Source: Arctopsyche grandis
Lineage: Eukaryota > Arthropoda > Insecta > Trichoptera > Hydropsychidae
Direction of reading: 5' to 3'
Length of the DNA stretch: 64,000 bases
Assembly: GCF_051622035.1 (NCBI RefSeq)
Contig: NC_135358.1
Coordinates: forward strand, 14,880,001-14,944,000
Shown here: one piece after another, positions 39,208 through 48,295 of the stretch
Numbering within the stretch: the stretch's first letter is position 1
How the letters are laid out: each line of letters begins with the position of its first letter
Translations under genes and position numbers: made by a program
The notes under the pieces: generated by a model
The model's database searches: none
What the model was told of the DNA's origin: nothing
The model's input: only the letters and a program-made list of their open reading frames with translations

Positions 39208-42200
39208 AGCGTATGTACATATGTGTATATATGTATGTGTGTATGTATGTATGTACTAGCGCTTCCAATCCCGGAAGGTTACTTCAGCACCGGGATTGCG
39301 GTGCTGGGAATTTCCGATACCGAGATCTCGGTGCTAGCACCGGGATTTCAAATGTATAAGAAAAAAAGTTCAATTGCATGTTTTCATATTTCCAAAACGT
39401 TCAATTGCATTTTGCAAACTCTCCCGATGTTTCACGCAAAAAATACTCCCATATTGGCGTACTAATTTTGGGAGCTTGGCTACAATCTTTTAATTTTCCG
39501 TTCGCATCCATAAATTTCTAAGATTAATAAAACACATCCGAAAATGTAATTAAATAAAATAAAAAACATCGCAAAAACAAGAAAGAATCGTTGTCATAAC
39601 ATTTTTGACTTTTCTAAGAGGAAAAAATCCCACTTCCCGGAAAAAAAAAAAAAAAAAAAAAAAAAACTAAATATGAATTCCGGTTATGAATTTAGTGATT
39701 CATAGCCAGCAGCGTGGCTCGGTCGTTAAGCTTCTGCTTAACCCTGAGAGGCGCCGAGTTCGATCCCTTGAGCTGACCTTGATTGAAAAGAATTTTTCTG
39801 AGTATATCTGTAATGCTGCTGGTCAGACCAGGATTTGTGACTCCTGGTTGATCGTTTCCTATCAGAGTTTGCCAATTTTCTCTGATTTCATTGCTGAAAC
39901 GATTCCCGATTAAAAATTGGCTAAAAATCCTTCCTACCCACTATGTCACCACTATTTGAGTATGATTAATGTAAATATTACAATAAAAATGTATGTAAAA
40001 TTCATAGATGTCTCGTTAATTGTCGAGTTTAAGTCAGTGTCTCGTAATTTAGCGACTTATATAATAAAAAATGCTGTATTGTTTGTAATTTGGCCAGGAA
40101 GGCGCATTGGGGTTTACCTGTAATGCCTTCCTGGTATGAAATAAATAAATAAATAACCGGAATTCATATTTAGTGATTTTTTTTTCATCACATTGTTACA
40201 ACAATTATACTTCAATTTTTACGTGAAGAGCACACATGTTAAAGGGGTCGAAAAAATTGAACAAGAGTAAACTGCCATTTCCGGGAATGGATGCTTACTA
40301 ACTTTTATACATAACTTAGTATTAAACTTAAAACTCGAGATATAAAATTTCAGTTCAATAAATTAAAGGATTTCTTAGAAAAACAAAAAAAGCTTGATTC
40401 TCTAAATTAAAAGTACTACTTTCATACCATTTCGTGGAAACGGCAAGCTGGCATCGAAACGGGTGGAAGAAATGGGTGGCAAACAAATGGACTATGACTG
40501 TCATTGCTCATCCCACCATTGTTCATTATATAATGTTGTTTTATGTTTTTTTCCATATTATTTTTGTAAAAATAATATTTTTAAAGAAATTTCTGCCAGC
40601 ACCGTAATCCCGGTATTCAGACTAGTTTCAGCACCGGGATTCACGGTACCAGAAAACACCTGGATTGGAAGCCTTAGTATGTACATACATAGGGGAGAGT
40701 TGGTTAAATTGGATCAGTTTTAGAATTTAAAAAATTGTCAGGGATCGAAATGTTAAATTATTTTTTTCAAATATTAAATAAAAAAGATGTTATATAAATT
40801 CTACCATAAAACAAAGAAATTCGGCTAAAAAAAAGCTTAATAAGTATTGATAACAATTTATTCAACCAAATCAGTAAATTGGACTAAAATCTATTTTCGG
40901 AAAATCCTCAAATAAATGAATAATATGGCTGTAGAATAATTAAATACGTCAATTTGTTTTACCAGTGCTTAAAATGTCTCGAAATGTCAGCGAAATACAG
41001 AAATGTGAATCAACTTAGCAGACGGCCCAATTTACCCAACTATGCTTCTTATTTTAATATATACATAGGTTACTGACTTTTCATACATTTAAATGTCTGT
41101 TTATTTTTAAAAACTGAATTAGTTTTTAAAAATAAACAGTCATTTATATAATATTAATTTTGGGGAAAAATATATGTATGTTACTTATAATTAATAAACA
41201 TTAATTTAGTTGAAAAATACATATATAGGATATGCATAACCTTAGTCGATATTTAAGTACCTAGTTAAAATGTATCAATTTTGTCATTCTTTTTTGATCT
41301 ACTGAATTTAAGTTTATGTGGAGATATTAAATGTATAATAATTTATAATGGTAATAAATACATACATATACTGGTGAAACATAAAATACGCCTTTATGAA
41401 TACAAATATTATATACATACATATATATATACAGTACACTCTAGATTATCCGGGCTAATGCTGGGGAGGAGGGTCACGGATAATTGAAAAACACGGATAA
41501 TCCGAATCATCAAATTTTGACTTGGTTTCGAATATAATATCATATTTACAACACAAATTTTTGTTTCATAATTTTAATATTCATTATTTATTAAGAAAAA
41601 CGATCATAGTTTAGCAGATAAGTGGTCGTTAGTAGTTATGTAGTACTAGTGTTGTACCGTTTTATGACTAATGTAGCCACTGGTATCTTCTTCACTTGTA
41701 GTGTCACTTTCATTTTCTTCCTCTTGAGAAATAAAATAAACGGATATCTGCAGCATCCATGCGTTTAAAACCTGGATCACTTAAATCATGATTGAGCCAC
41801 TTTTCCTTATCCACGTTTTCAAGACATTTTGAATTTTCCAATAATCCACATATTTCAGATATATCATTTGCTTCATTCTCTTCAGAATCCACTAAATCTG
41901 TTTCCATGTCAGGAAGAATCTTTCTCCATGATCGAACAAGTGTTACTGGCTTTACTTTTGAGACTGTGATTTACTTTACCAAGATTGTGCTATTCCGCGT
42001 ATAGCAACCAATATTGTCATTTTTTTCCAGAAATTGATCGGGTTGTCTTCTTCTTCAACAAGAGTTTTCAGAAGACTTTGACAATAAAGGCGATTCATTG
42101 ATAATGTCACATTAGGGAGCAAAAATCTTGTACCCATAAGTCCATCGTTTGTTTTCAATATGCTTTCGTTCGGATGAGAAGGAGCATTATCTAATAACAA

Positions 42201-44030
42201 TACTGCTTTCTATGGCAAACTCTTATTTTTTAAAAAATCTTGCACCTCTGGAACCCATTTCTTTTTAAACCAATCTTCAAAAATCTCCCTGGCTATCCAT
42301 GTCCATTTCTGAATATAGTAATCGACGGGAAGAATTTTAAAAGCATTAAAAGATCAAGGCTTCTTTGCTTTCTCAATCATCAAAAGTTTCATTTCATGAG
42401 TTCCTGATGCGTTTCCGCAACATATGACAGTTATCCTTTCTTTGGACAATTTAACGCAATAGTAAAATACATTTAAAAAGGGAACGAAAAACATTTCTGT
42501 GTGACATAATTTGTTTCAAATAACACGCGTGTTTATGGTTGCAATCAATCAGTGCATCTCATAATCATATAAGAAAAAAGTTATATTAATTTAAAATAAT
42601 TAATATTTTTCAAGCACGGATAATCTACAAACAGGATAATCCGCGCCCGGATAATCGAGAGTATACTATATATTTAAATCAACAGAAAATTTGTCTTTAA
42701 ATATTTTATTAATGTGTCTGAATGTAAGACGCGAAATATTTTTTATTAGATTAATTTACACTTTCAAAATCAAATAGAATAAATCAGTGAATAGATAATT
42801 ATATGTAGTAAATTAATTTTTGATAAACGTTTAGTTGGAGCGCAATATATAATATTGTAATTTCTAATTGTACAAAATTATATTTTATTTCTATCAAAAA
42901 TAATATCAAGTTCTGTTATTTAATATTACAAGTTTTTACATATCTCAATATTTAGCAAAGCTTTAATTTCTTTTAATATTTGTTAAGTTTATAAAATATC
43001 ATATATTATATAATCACAGGTGAGTGATTTCGTTGAGCACCGCTTTCAGTTTGCACATCTTTACAATATTTGAAACTAATTTTCATTCTTGTGTGTCTAA
43101 AACTACAAAGTTATTGGTCATTATGTAAATTTTTTCTATTCATTATAGTAGCGAGATACGTTTGTGTATGACTAATCATTCACCATCGGAATAAACTTAA
43201 TATATAATGCCTATTTTTAGCAATATATTCAACTTACGACAGCGAAACGGAATCAATCAATGAAGGAGGAGGAATTTCGAAAATTCCTCCATCAAAAGCT
43301 AGAGAGAGGGAATTCGACAAGTCAGTTATGATTAATCGTACACGTCCAACACCATGTGATCAAGAGGTAGCTGTAACTTTGAATAATTATTAAAGATAGT
43401 TTATGTAAAAAATTACTACTGATAGAATTCAAATTTTAATTTATTTGTAGCTTTGGCTCTACCAATTGACACACACTGATGAAGAGCACTCTCCATATAA
43501 AAATCCTGCAAAAGGTTGTAAAAGGTTTGTATCGAAATGTTAAACATATTGCATAACAACTCATACATACATTTAATTCCTGAAACAATCAATAAATGTT
43601 ATATTTTCAGGCCTTATGTCGTGCAACCGATTCCATATAGTAATCTGGTTTTAATAGTAATAGACTCTCTATGTCCACAAGACGAATTAGCCCCGCAATT
43701 ACGATTGACTGCTTCATCTGTCATTCATAATTCTTCTCTGCCTTGTACTCGTGCGGCTCTCCCTCAACTTAAACGGAGACATCTTATACCGTGCATCAAT
43801 CACCATCCAAATGTAAGTTATACGAAATTTTCGACATAAATATGATGCATAAGAATAATAACTAAGTATGTTTAAATGTAACATTTTTATAGGAGAGTCA
43901 GATAGAGTTGTGTGGCGGAGGTGTACGCAATTCAGAAATCAGTATAGTATATGTACTGCTTGCCAGTTTAGTGACGCTGCTCAGCAGTATGATAATTAAT
44001 CCAGAAAAATCTATGGTTCAAACGAATTGA
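19951..44030 (+). CDS. Voltage-gated calcium channel alpha-2/delta subunit, copy B
   Basis: Twenty-six exons give 1273 aa: 19951-20069, 21950-22031, 23619-23988, 27169-27300, 27386-27645, 27950-28216, 28303-28485, 28558-28698, 28779-28862, 29498-29554, 31320-31400, 31496-31570, 31706-31810, 32232-32303, 32386-32588, 32691-32818, 33067-33120, 34848-34938, 35818-35934, 36021-36291, 36374-36625, 36761-36878, 43221-43366, 43451-43524, 43611-43812, 43893-44030. Residues 1-30 form an Ala/Leu/Cys-rich signal peptide. VWA_N (HIPTNVYDR) is followed by VWA with MIDAS DSSGSM from residue 269, Cache-type segments ([31 protein letters not shown]), the delta part and a C-terminal hydrophobic helix ([17 protein letters not shown]). 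Compared with copy A it has a Pro/Glu-rich insert before VWA and extra in-frame cassette exons. Role: extracellular auxiliary subunit of Cav channels. The first exon rests on signal-peptide character and matching splice phase. Confidence 0.92.
20386..20731. mobile_element. Foldback MITE with long terminal inverted repeats
   Basis: The arms start TTGATTTTAAATGC and, inverted, TTGATTTTTAAATGC, and remain similar for roughly 90 bp through the TAATAGCTACTGATC blocks. It is about 345 bp with no coding capacity, in intron 1 of alpha-2/delta copy B. A one-armed relative is at 14742-14941. Confidence 0.75.
22632..23345 (-). mobile_element. tRNA-derived SINE, reverse orientation, interrupted
   Basis: Read on the minus strand, a tRNA-like head near 23.29-23.34 kb (GGCTAGGTGGTTGCG, B-box-like GAGTTTGATCC) is followed by the family core TTATCAGAGTTTGCCAAT, and near 22.65 kb by a tail block matching the SINE at 39.7-40.15 kb (GGCGCAGTGGGGT, A/T-rich tail). 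About 270 bp of another repeat, shared with 51.1-51.29 kb, is inserted in the middle. Confidence 0.6.
22880..23110 (-). repeat. Dispersed repeat shared with 51.1-51.29 kb
   Basis: Its reverse complement matches 51100-51285 over blocks such as TTTACTTATATTGATGACC and AAAACGATCGGATAAGAGG. The class is unknown and no intact reading frame is present. Confidence 0.6.
23353..23427. repeat. (AT)n microsatellite
   Basis: A pure TA dinucleotide run of about 75 bp lies in intron 2 of alpha-2/delta copy B. Confidence 0.95.
24036..24501 (+). mobile_element. Solo-LTR-like element, best copy
   Basis: The element starts TGTTGCGTAG and ends ACGTTACA, with ATAT on both sides as a possible 4-bp target duplication. 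A TATAAAGG box lies about 130 bp in. It is GC-richer than the surrounding intron. It shares termini with 18458-18771 and most of its length with 57.42-57.77 kb. No internal retroelement genes are present. It abuts the Helitron end at 24510. Confidence 0.62.
24510..24660 (-). mobile_element. Helitron 3' end, reverse orientation
   Basis: The reverse complement ends in the family hairpin (CGGAGCGAAGCCGAGTAAAA) and CTAG before a host T (A at 24509 on this strand), with the CATGTTTACGC and ATTTACTATTAGATTCG blocks of the other copies. I cannot find the 5' end, so it is truncated or longer than its relatives. Confidence 0.6.
25030..25094 (-). repeat. tRNA-like SINE head or tRNA pseudogene
   Basis: On the minus strand there is an A-box-like GTGGTGTAGTGGTCG and a B-box-like GTGTTCGATCC at tRNA spacing. 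The acceptor arms do not pair, and a SINE-like AT-rich sequence follows, so it is not a functional tRNA gene. Confidence 0.5.
25262..25750 (+). repeat. Tandem repeat, about five ~105-bp units
   Basis: Diverged units each contain a TTCTCAACCGTATCCAA block, a TTTCTTATTTAAATT block and a GCGGATGTCATTGAATTAG block in the same order. It lies in intron 3 of alpha-2/delta copy B, right after repeated CGACAAAATG motifs (25150-25240). Confidence 0.8.
26826..26975 (+). mobile_element. tRNA-derived SINE fragment (head and core)
   Basis: A tRNA-like head (GGTAGCGTGTATGTTTAGCA; B-box-like GGGTTCCATCC) is followed by the family core TCGTTTCTTATCAGAGTTTT. The 3' part is missing. It shows the same order of parts as the SINEs at 22.6-23.3 and 39.7-40.16 kb. 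Confidence 0.6.
29555..31319 (+). other. Intron of copy B without recognised features
   Basis: AT-rich intronic DNA with short TATG tracts. I see no coding exon, RNA gene or clear element in it. Confidence 0.5.
31829..32166. mobile_element. Mutator-like palindromic transposon with exact 9-bp duplication
   Basis: It starts GGGTCTACCTCACGGGCC and ends CTCGTCACGAAGACCG, and is flanked by GATTTTTAG at 31820-31828 and 32167-32175. The arms match those of 15751-16138, but the centre is shortened and asymmetric. It sits in an intron of alpha-2/delta copy B, about 20 bp after the donor following exon 31706-31810. Confidence 0.85.
33121..34847 (+). other. Intron of copy B without recognised features
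   Basis: Very AT-rich with scattered ATGTATGTACATA tracts. I see no exon-like frame, RNA gene or element end. Confidence 0.45.
34939..35817 (+). other. Intron of copy B without recognised features
   Basis: AT-rich intronic sequence between two phase-2 junctions. Nothing beyond simple sequence is visible. Confidence 0.45.
37831..37955. mobile_element. Short palindromic hAT-like MITE
   Basis: Terminal inverted arms of about 36 bp start CAGTGCCGTTCCGTGGAAAT and, inverted, CAGTGGCGTGCCATGGAAAT, with near-matching flanks ATACATAT/ATGTATAT. The centre carries GCAGGATACAGGAGGAA, related to the core of the larger palindromic family. Confidence 0.7.
39167..39206. repeat. (GT)n microsatellite
   Basis: About 19 GT units, followed by GTATGTAT tracts, lie in the 6.3-kb intron of alpha-2/delta copy B. 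Confidence 0.93.
39255..40678. mobile_element. TIR element with palindromic ends, carrying a nested SINE
   Basis: The ends ACTAGCGCTTCCAATCC and (inverted) ACTAAGGCTTCCAATCC match at 15 of 17 bases. Sub-terminal GCACCGGGATT motifs repeat in both orientations at both ends. No transposase reading frame is visible. A poly(A) run (39641-39665) and a SINE lie inside. The superfamily is not assigned. Confidence 0.6.
39701..40156 (+). mobile_element. tRNA-derived SINE, full-length copy
   Basis: Pol III-type head: A-box-like TGGCTCGGTCG near 39715 and B-box GAGTTCGATCC at 39756-39766. It is followed by the family core CCTATCAGAGTTTGCCAAT and an (ATAA)n tail at 40139-40156. Imperfect direct repeats flank it (39680-39700 and 40157-40178, both starting CCGG and ending ATTTAGTGATT), as expected for LINE-driven insertion. 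It is 456 bp. Confidence 0.8.
40691..41044. mobile_element. Possible MITE (GGGGAGAGTTGGTTAAATTGG ends)
   Basis: The left end AGAGTTGGTTAAATTGG and the inverted right end CATAGTTGGGTAAATTGG are similar and enclose about 350 bp of AT-rich non-coding DNA. The terminal bases and target duplication are unclear. Confidence 0.45.
41433..42670 (-). mobile_element. Decayed Tigger/pogo (Tc1-mariner superfamily) transposon
   Basis: The ends CAGTACACTCTAGATTATCC and, inverted, AGTATACTCTCGATTATCC lie next to TA. Minus-strand translation shows a broken DDE transposase: a stretch ending at the catalytic-type motif LLDNAPSHP near 42.18-42.2 kb, preceded by two in-frame stops. A second fragment ([10 protein letters not shown]...) lies near 41.83 kb. 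It is about 1.24 kb long, well short of full-length Tigger elements, so it is deleted and non-functional. It is inserted in the 6.3-kb intron of alpha-2/delta copy B. Confidence 0.78.
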
Positions 44031-44099
44031 ACATTAAAATAAATTTCAGATCGTAATTTATTGCCAACAATGAATTCTGTATAAATTTTGTCATAAAAA

Positions 44100-44105
44100 A
44101 ATAAA
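44100..44105 (+). terminator. Poly(A) signal AATAAA of alpha-2/delta copy B
   Basis: A canonical AATAAA lies about 70 bases after the TGA at 44030. Further copies occur downstream, so alternative ends are possible. Confidence 0.65.
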
Positions 44106-44926
44106 GAAAGTCTTCTTTTATATGTACATCACAATCATATCTCTATTTTACACAGTTGTTTTTACATATCAAGCAAAATTGCAAGCAATAATATAATATA
44201 ATTATATTATTCGTAATATTATATTTAAAAAATACAAAGCTAAAAAACATTCATAAATTTCACAAATATTATTTGGCAATCAAAAATGAATATATAAATA
44301 TATGGTTATTTATATTATTTACTATAATAATCCGCTTGATCTTTTTGTATTATATTACAGTCGGTAAATCATAGATATAATGTAATAAAACACTACGTTG
44401 CCAATTGGGGTACACAGTATATAGTAAAATAATTAAAGATTGTATAACGCTTTAAAGTATGTAATTATGTAAATATACCCATATAATCTAAGTTTTTTCC
44501 AAATCTATATCTATTATATAAACATAATTTTATTACATATACATATGTATTATTATAAAAATGTGTTTATCATATATATAGTGTTATATTTCGACTGCTG
44601 CGAAAATCGTGTATGAATAAATCATAATTAAGTGAAATTTTATTATTATTAAAAAGATTTTAAAATTTATAGTCACTATTAATTACTGTTATATTTATTG
44701 TATAAAATATCTTTAACCAATGTCTATAAGCCATTGTTTAAATGAGATGTTTAAAAAATAATTACGAGATATTTATATTATTTGTACAGTTTGTGTGCCT
44801 TTCTATGTTAATAAATAAACATTCTTCAATGCCTATTTGTATTTTATTACGAATTTCAACTGGATTAATGCACGAAATACCATTTTCACTGGACGAAAAT
44901 ATACTATTATGAAGATTAATATACAT

Positions 44927-45295
44927 GGGTCTACCTCACGGGACCGAAAGTGAAAGGGTCGAAAAAGCAAATATCGGAAGGCAAATATCGAAAATCGAAA
45001 GATCAAAAAAAAAGGTGCATGGTAAACGGTACTATGTATATATAATATATATATATGTGGCATGCGGTGAAATTGTCTCTCTTTTGGTCATACAGCCTTG
45101 TTTAATGTGCGCGCGCAGGATACGGGAGGAAAAGCCTGTTTCTCTTGTTCTTGTTGTATCCTGCTCGCTCAAATTAAGTGAGGATGTACGACGGGGGGGA
45201 GAGAGACTTTTACCGCACGCCACTGATATATGTACTAACCGTTTTTCATATGTATACATGATAAACGAATATTTTCGACTTTTTCACGGTCACCC
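44927..45295. mobile_element. Mosaic palindromic element with nested hAT-like MITE
   Basis: The left end matches the Mutator-like family (GGGTCTACCTCACGGG...GGTGCATGGTAAACGGT). The interior at about 45055-45225 is a separate unit with GGCATGCGGTGAAA and ACCGCACGCCACTG ends. The right outer arm differs from the left one. 55173-55553 is the same composite in opposite orientation. Confidence 0.65.
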
Positions 45296-45557
45296 AAAAA
45301 AACCATACATTGAGGGTGTAAATATTATTCATTGGAATTATTTATGCTGTAAAAAAGATTTATTACTTACAGTCTAATGAGTAATTATCACTGACAGTTA
45401 CATATAATTGTCCGTATTAAAATTATTTAGTTTATTAAAATTCTACAATACTCACAATTTTCCAAATTTCGGTTTACCGGTCACTTTATAAGAGGAATCA
45501 CAGAAAGACCGGTTAGATAAGGTTTAATTAAAAAAAATGATATAATTTTCAGTAACA

Positions 45558-45563
45558 TTTATT
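45558..45563 (-). terminator. Poly(A) signal of the mitochondrial release factor gene
   Basis: TTTATT on the plus strand is AATAAA on the minus strand, about 40 bases beyond the stop codon at 45603-45605. Confidence 0.55.
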
Positions 45564-45602
45564 CAACATCAAAAATTACATTACAACTAAATCTATTTTT
45601 TA

Positions 45603-46943
45603 TCAAGAAGATTTATTTTCTTTTCGAAATGATTCAATAATTTCAAGTACACTTTGTCTATGATCAAAATGTTGCAATAAAATAATCATGGAATTAAGAG
45701 GTGGACCGCCTGCCAAAAAACCTTTTAGGTCATGAACTGTACCACCACTCCCACCAATTCGATGATCAGTTACTCTGTCTTGGTTGAAATTGTATGTTCG
45801 TATTTTTTCATTCCTAAATCCAGAACCAATCTAAGGAATATTAGAAGTAAAAATAGTTAACTAAAAAGAATATATGTACATAAAAAAAAATGTTTTCAAA
45901 AAGCAAATGTACATACTTGAGATTTTCGAGTTTCTTTTACTTTCTGGTCTTGTTCATTTTGTTTCTTTTGAAAAAGCAAAGCACGCAAACGAGCTAAAGC
46001 ATTTTTTTTATTTTTAAACTGTTCTCGTTCACTTTGACATTCAACTGATAATCCTGTCGGTATATGAGTTACTCTGACGCAACTATCAGTTGTATTTACA
46101 TGCTGTCCACCGGCACCGGAAGATCTTTTAGTTTCAATACGCAATTCGCAATCTGGTAATTGTATTTCTATCTAAAAAGAAAAATATATACATATCATTA
46201 GATTAATATGGTAGACCTACATATGTATGTGTTGTTAATTATTATTCGTAGATTACCTCTGACGGTTGAATTAATACTGCAACACTAACAGTACTGGTAT
46301 GAAGACGGCCAGATTTTTCTGTTTCAGGAACTCGTTGCACCCTATGTACACCAGCTTCTAAATTAAGAATTTCTAAAACTCCTTTTCCAGAGACAATCAT
46401 AGATGCGTGACGGACGCCTCCACCGTCGGCCACATCGATGTTTAGTAATTGTGTTGACCATCCACGACTTTCGGCATATCTTTGATACATTTCTAATAAT
46501 TCTTTAGTAAACAGCATTGCTTCCTGGCCTCCAACACTGGCATTGATTTCAAATATACACTCGGACATGCCATACGAAAACTCTTTGGGAAATAATGATT
46601 CTAATATTTTATCATCGGTCAATTTCAATGAAGTTTCATATTTGTTTCGTTCTTCTTTCGCCAATTCTTTCATGTCACCTTTGGTGTCTTCGCTTTCTAA
46701 GTCTTCTAAATTTTTCATGTTTTCTAGGAGTACCTCTCGCTCACTAATTGATTGAATTAGAGAACGGAAATGTACAGGGGCTTTGTTAAAACGATATTCA
46801 CTGCAAATGTTCTGTAAATATCGTTGAACAGCTGGGTCTGATATTTGAATCGCAGATTGATGGGCAAAATTAGAAAATCCATATTGCGATTTTAATAAAT
46901 AGTTTCTGAACTGATATAAAATCACCTTACGACGCCAAAACAT
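45603..46943 (-). CDS. mtRF1L: Mitochondrial peptide chain release factor 1-like (MTRF1L type)
   Basis: Three exons read on the minus strand, 46943-46257, 46171-45917 and 45830-45603, give 389 aa with all phase-0 junctions. The N-terminus ([17 protein letters not shown]) is basic and amphipathic, as for a mitochondrial presequence. A PCRF-type helical region is followed by the codon-recognition segment [16 protein letters not shown], where the PxT tripeptide is PET and there is no insertion, as in RF1/MTRF1L rather than MTRF1. The catalytic GAGGQ (GGQ at residues 250-252) follows, then a basic C-terminus. Known role of the family: recognises UAA/UAG on the mitochondrial ribosome and triggers peptidyl-tRNA hydrolysis. 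The length is normal and no lesions are seen. Confidence 0.93.
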
Positions 46944-46995
46944 ATTGAATAGATAAAAATATGTGACTGACCGAACACATAACCTTCTTTACTAT

Positions 46996-47013
46996 TTTTG
47001 ACAGCTGTCAAAA
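46996..47013 (-). promoter_or_regulatory. 18-bp perfect palindrome (E-box) upstream of the release factor gene
   Basis: TTTTGACAGCTGTCAAAA, centred on the E-box CAGCTG, lies 53-70 bases upstream of the ATG. This is the position of a core-promoter element; E-box palindromes of this kind occur at housekeeping promoters in insects. A transcription role is inference. Confidence 0.5.
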
Positions 47014-47136
47014 TTTTCTATCGAACATTCCATATACATAATTAGGGTTGCCATACGTCCCATATATACGGAGTTGTCACTGTATTTCACTATTTGTCCT
47101 GTTTTCTCCCTGTATTCTGTGTGAGATTTCGCACAT

Positions 47137-47405
47137 TGCGATCTTTGCTATAAAAATCGCGAATACGTATTATCTTGCAATTGAGTTCTCGTTAGTATGA
47201 TATTGCAAGATTATTCCGCACAAAACGTCTCGCACACGTTACTAAAATCTCGATCACGGAACATCTGGCACTCGAAAATTTCATCCATCGAGATTTACTC
47301 ACGTGAAATATCATACTAACGAGAGCTCGAGTGCCAGATAATACGTATTCGCGATTTTCGCATCACAGATTGTCGTTTGCGCGATCGCAATGTGCGAAAT
47401 AATCC
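47137..47405. mobile_element. Foldback element with ~75-bp inverted arms
   Basis: The left arm (CGCGAATACGTATTATCT ... GTTAGTATGATATT) is repeated inverted on the right (AATATCATACTAAC ... AGATAATACGTATTCGCG). The centre contains ATTCCGCACAAAACG. It is related to single-arm copies at 6.76-6.95 and 59.73-59.87 kb. Confidence 0.7.
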
Positions 47406-47409
47406 ATTT

Positions 47410-48140
47410 ACCATTTAAAAGATTATTTAGAGAAAAATAATACAAACCAACACTGCGAAGCAACTATAAAATTGAGTATGGTTGAAGTTTTTTGCAAATA
47501 CAAAGTATATTGATCAGGAGATATGTCTAATAAAGCTATTTGAATACTTACGTGCCATTCCAGTCCACAATGCAAATTTGGAGATAATATTTTCCCTAAT
47601 ATCAACTCAATGATCGGACGAAATTTGCTGACGAAAACAGTTTGTCAGTGGACATAATTGAAGCAATTTTGATTTGTCATTATGATTTTAAAATGACTTG
47701 CGCCTAATTTTATAATTATGTGAAAGAAGAAAATCATATAATTAAGAAAGTAAAATCAACTTGAAAATATGACTGGGCCAAAAAGGATTAGACTTTTTTT
47801 ATCACAGTAAATAAAACCACTACAGTAAATGAATCGCCCCGTATCAATACTTGGAAATTATGGCAACCCTACATATAATGGGCATTGCAAAGTTTATTGT
47901 TTATAAATTGTAGAAGGGGAATATATAAATGAAATTTATTTTTAATTATAGTATTCACTTAGAAATTTGATTAAAAGTATTCAGTAAGTACACGGAACTT
48001 TAAATCGGTTACTTAATCAGAGAAATCTAATAATAATAGAAATGGTTTTAGGCATCATATTGTTGTCAAGTGAGGAATGTCGACAGACCTTTACAAATAA
48101 TTTTAGCGTCAGTTGTATTTGATGCTTGGTGCTCGACTTT
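47410..48140. other. Intergenic, no recognised feature
   Basis: AT-rich DNA with short non-homologous open frames. Nothing I can support as a gene. Confidence 0.4.
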
Positions 48141-48149
48141 TCTTTTTTA

Positions 48150-48276
48150 TCTGTATTCTACGCGCGCACATTAATACGGGAGGAAAAGCCTGTTCCTCTT
48201 GTTCCTGTTGTATCCTACTCGCGCAAATTAAGTGAGTATGTACCGTTTACCATGCACCCTTTTTTATCTTTCGACT
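48150..48276. mobile_element. Fragment of the palindromic Mutator-like family
   Basis: It contains the central GCGCGCACATTAATACGGG block and half of one arm up to CATGCACCCTTTTTTATC, then stops abruptly just before the hAT-like element. Confidence 0.7.
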
Positions 48277-48295
48277 GAACCCTTTGTGGCCAAAC

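Noticed and set aside
39167-39465. Cys/Val-repeat protein frame
   Set aside because: It is a translation of a (GT)n microsatellite.
41710-42200. Domesticated transposase gene
   Set aside because: The Tigger-type frame has in-frame stops and gaps, and the terminal repeats are still present, so it is a dead transposon.
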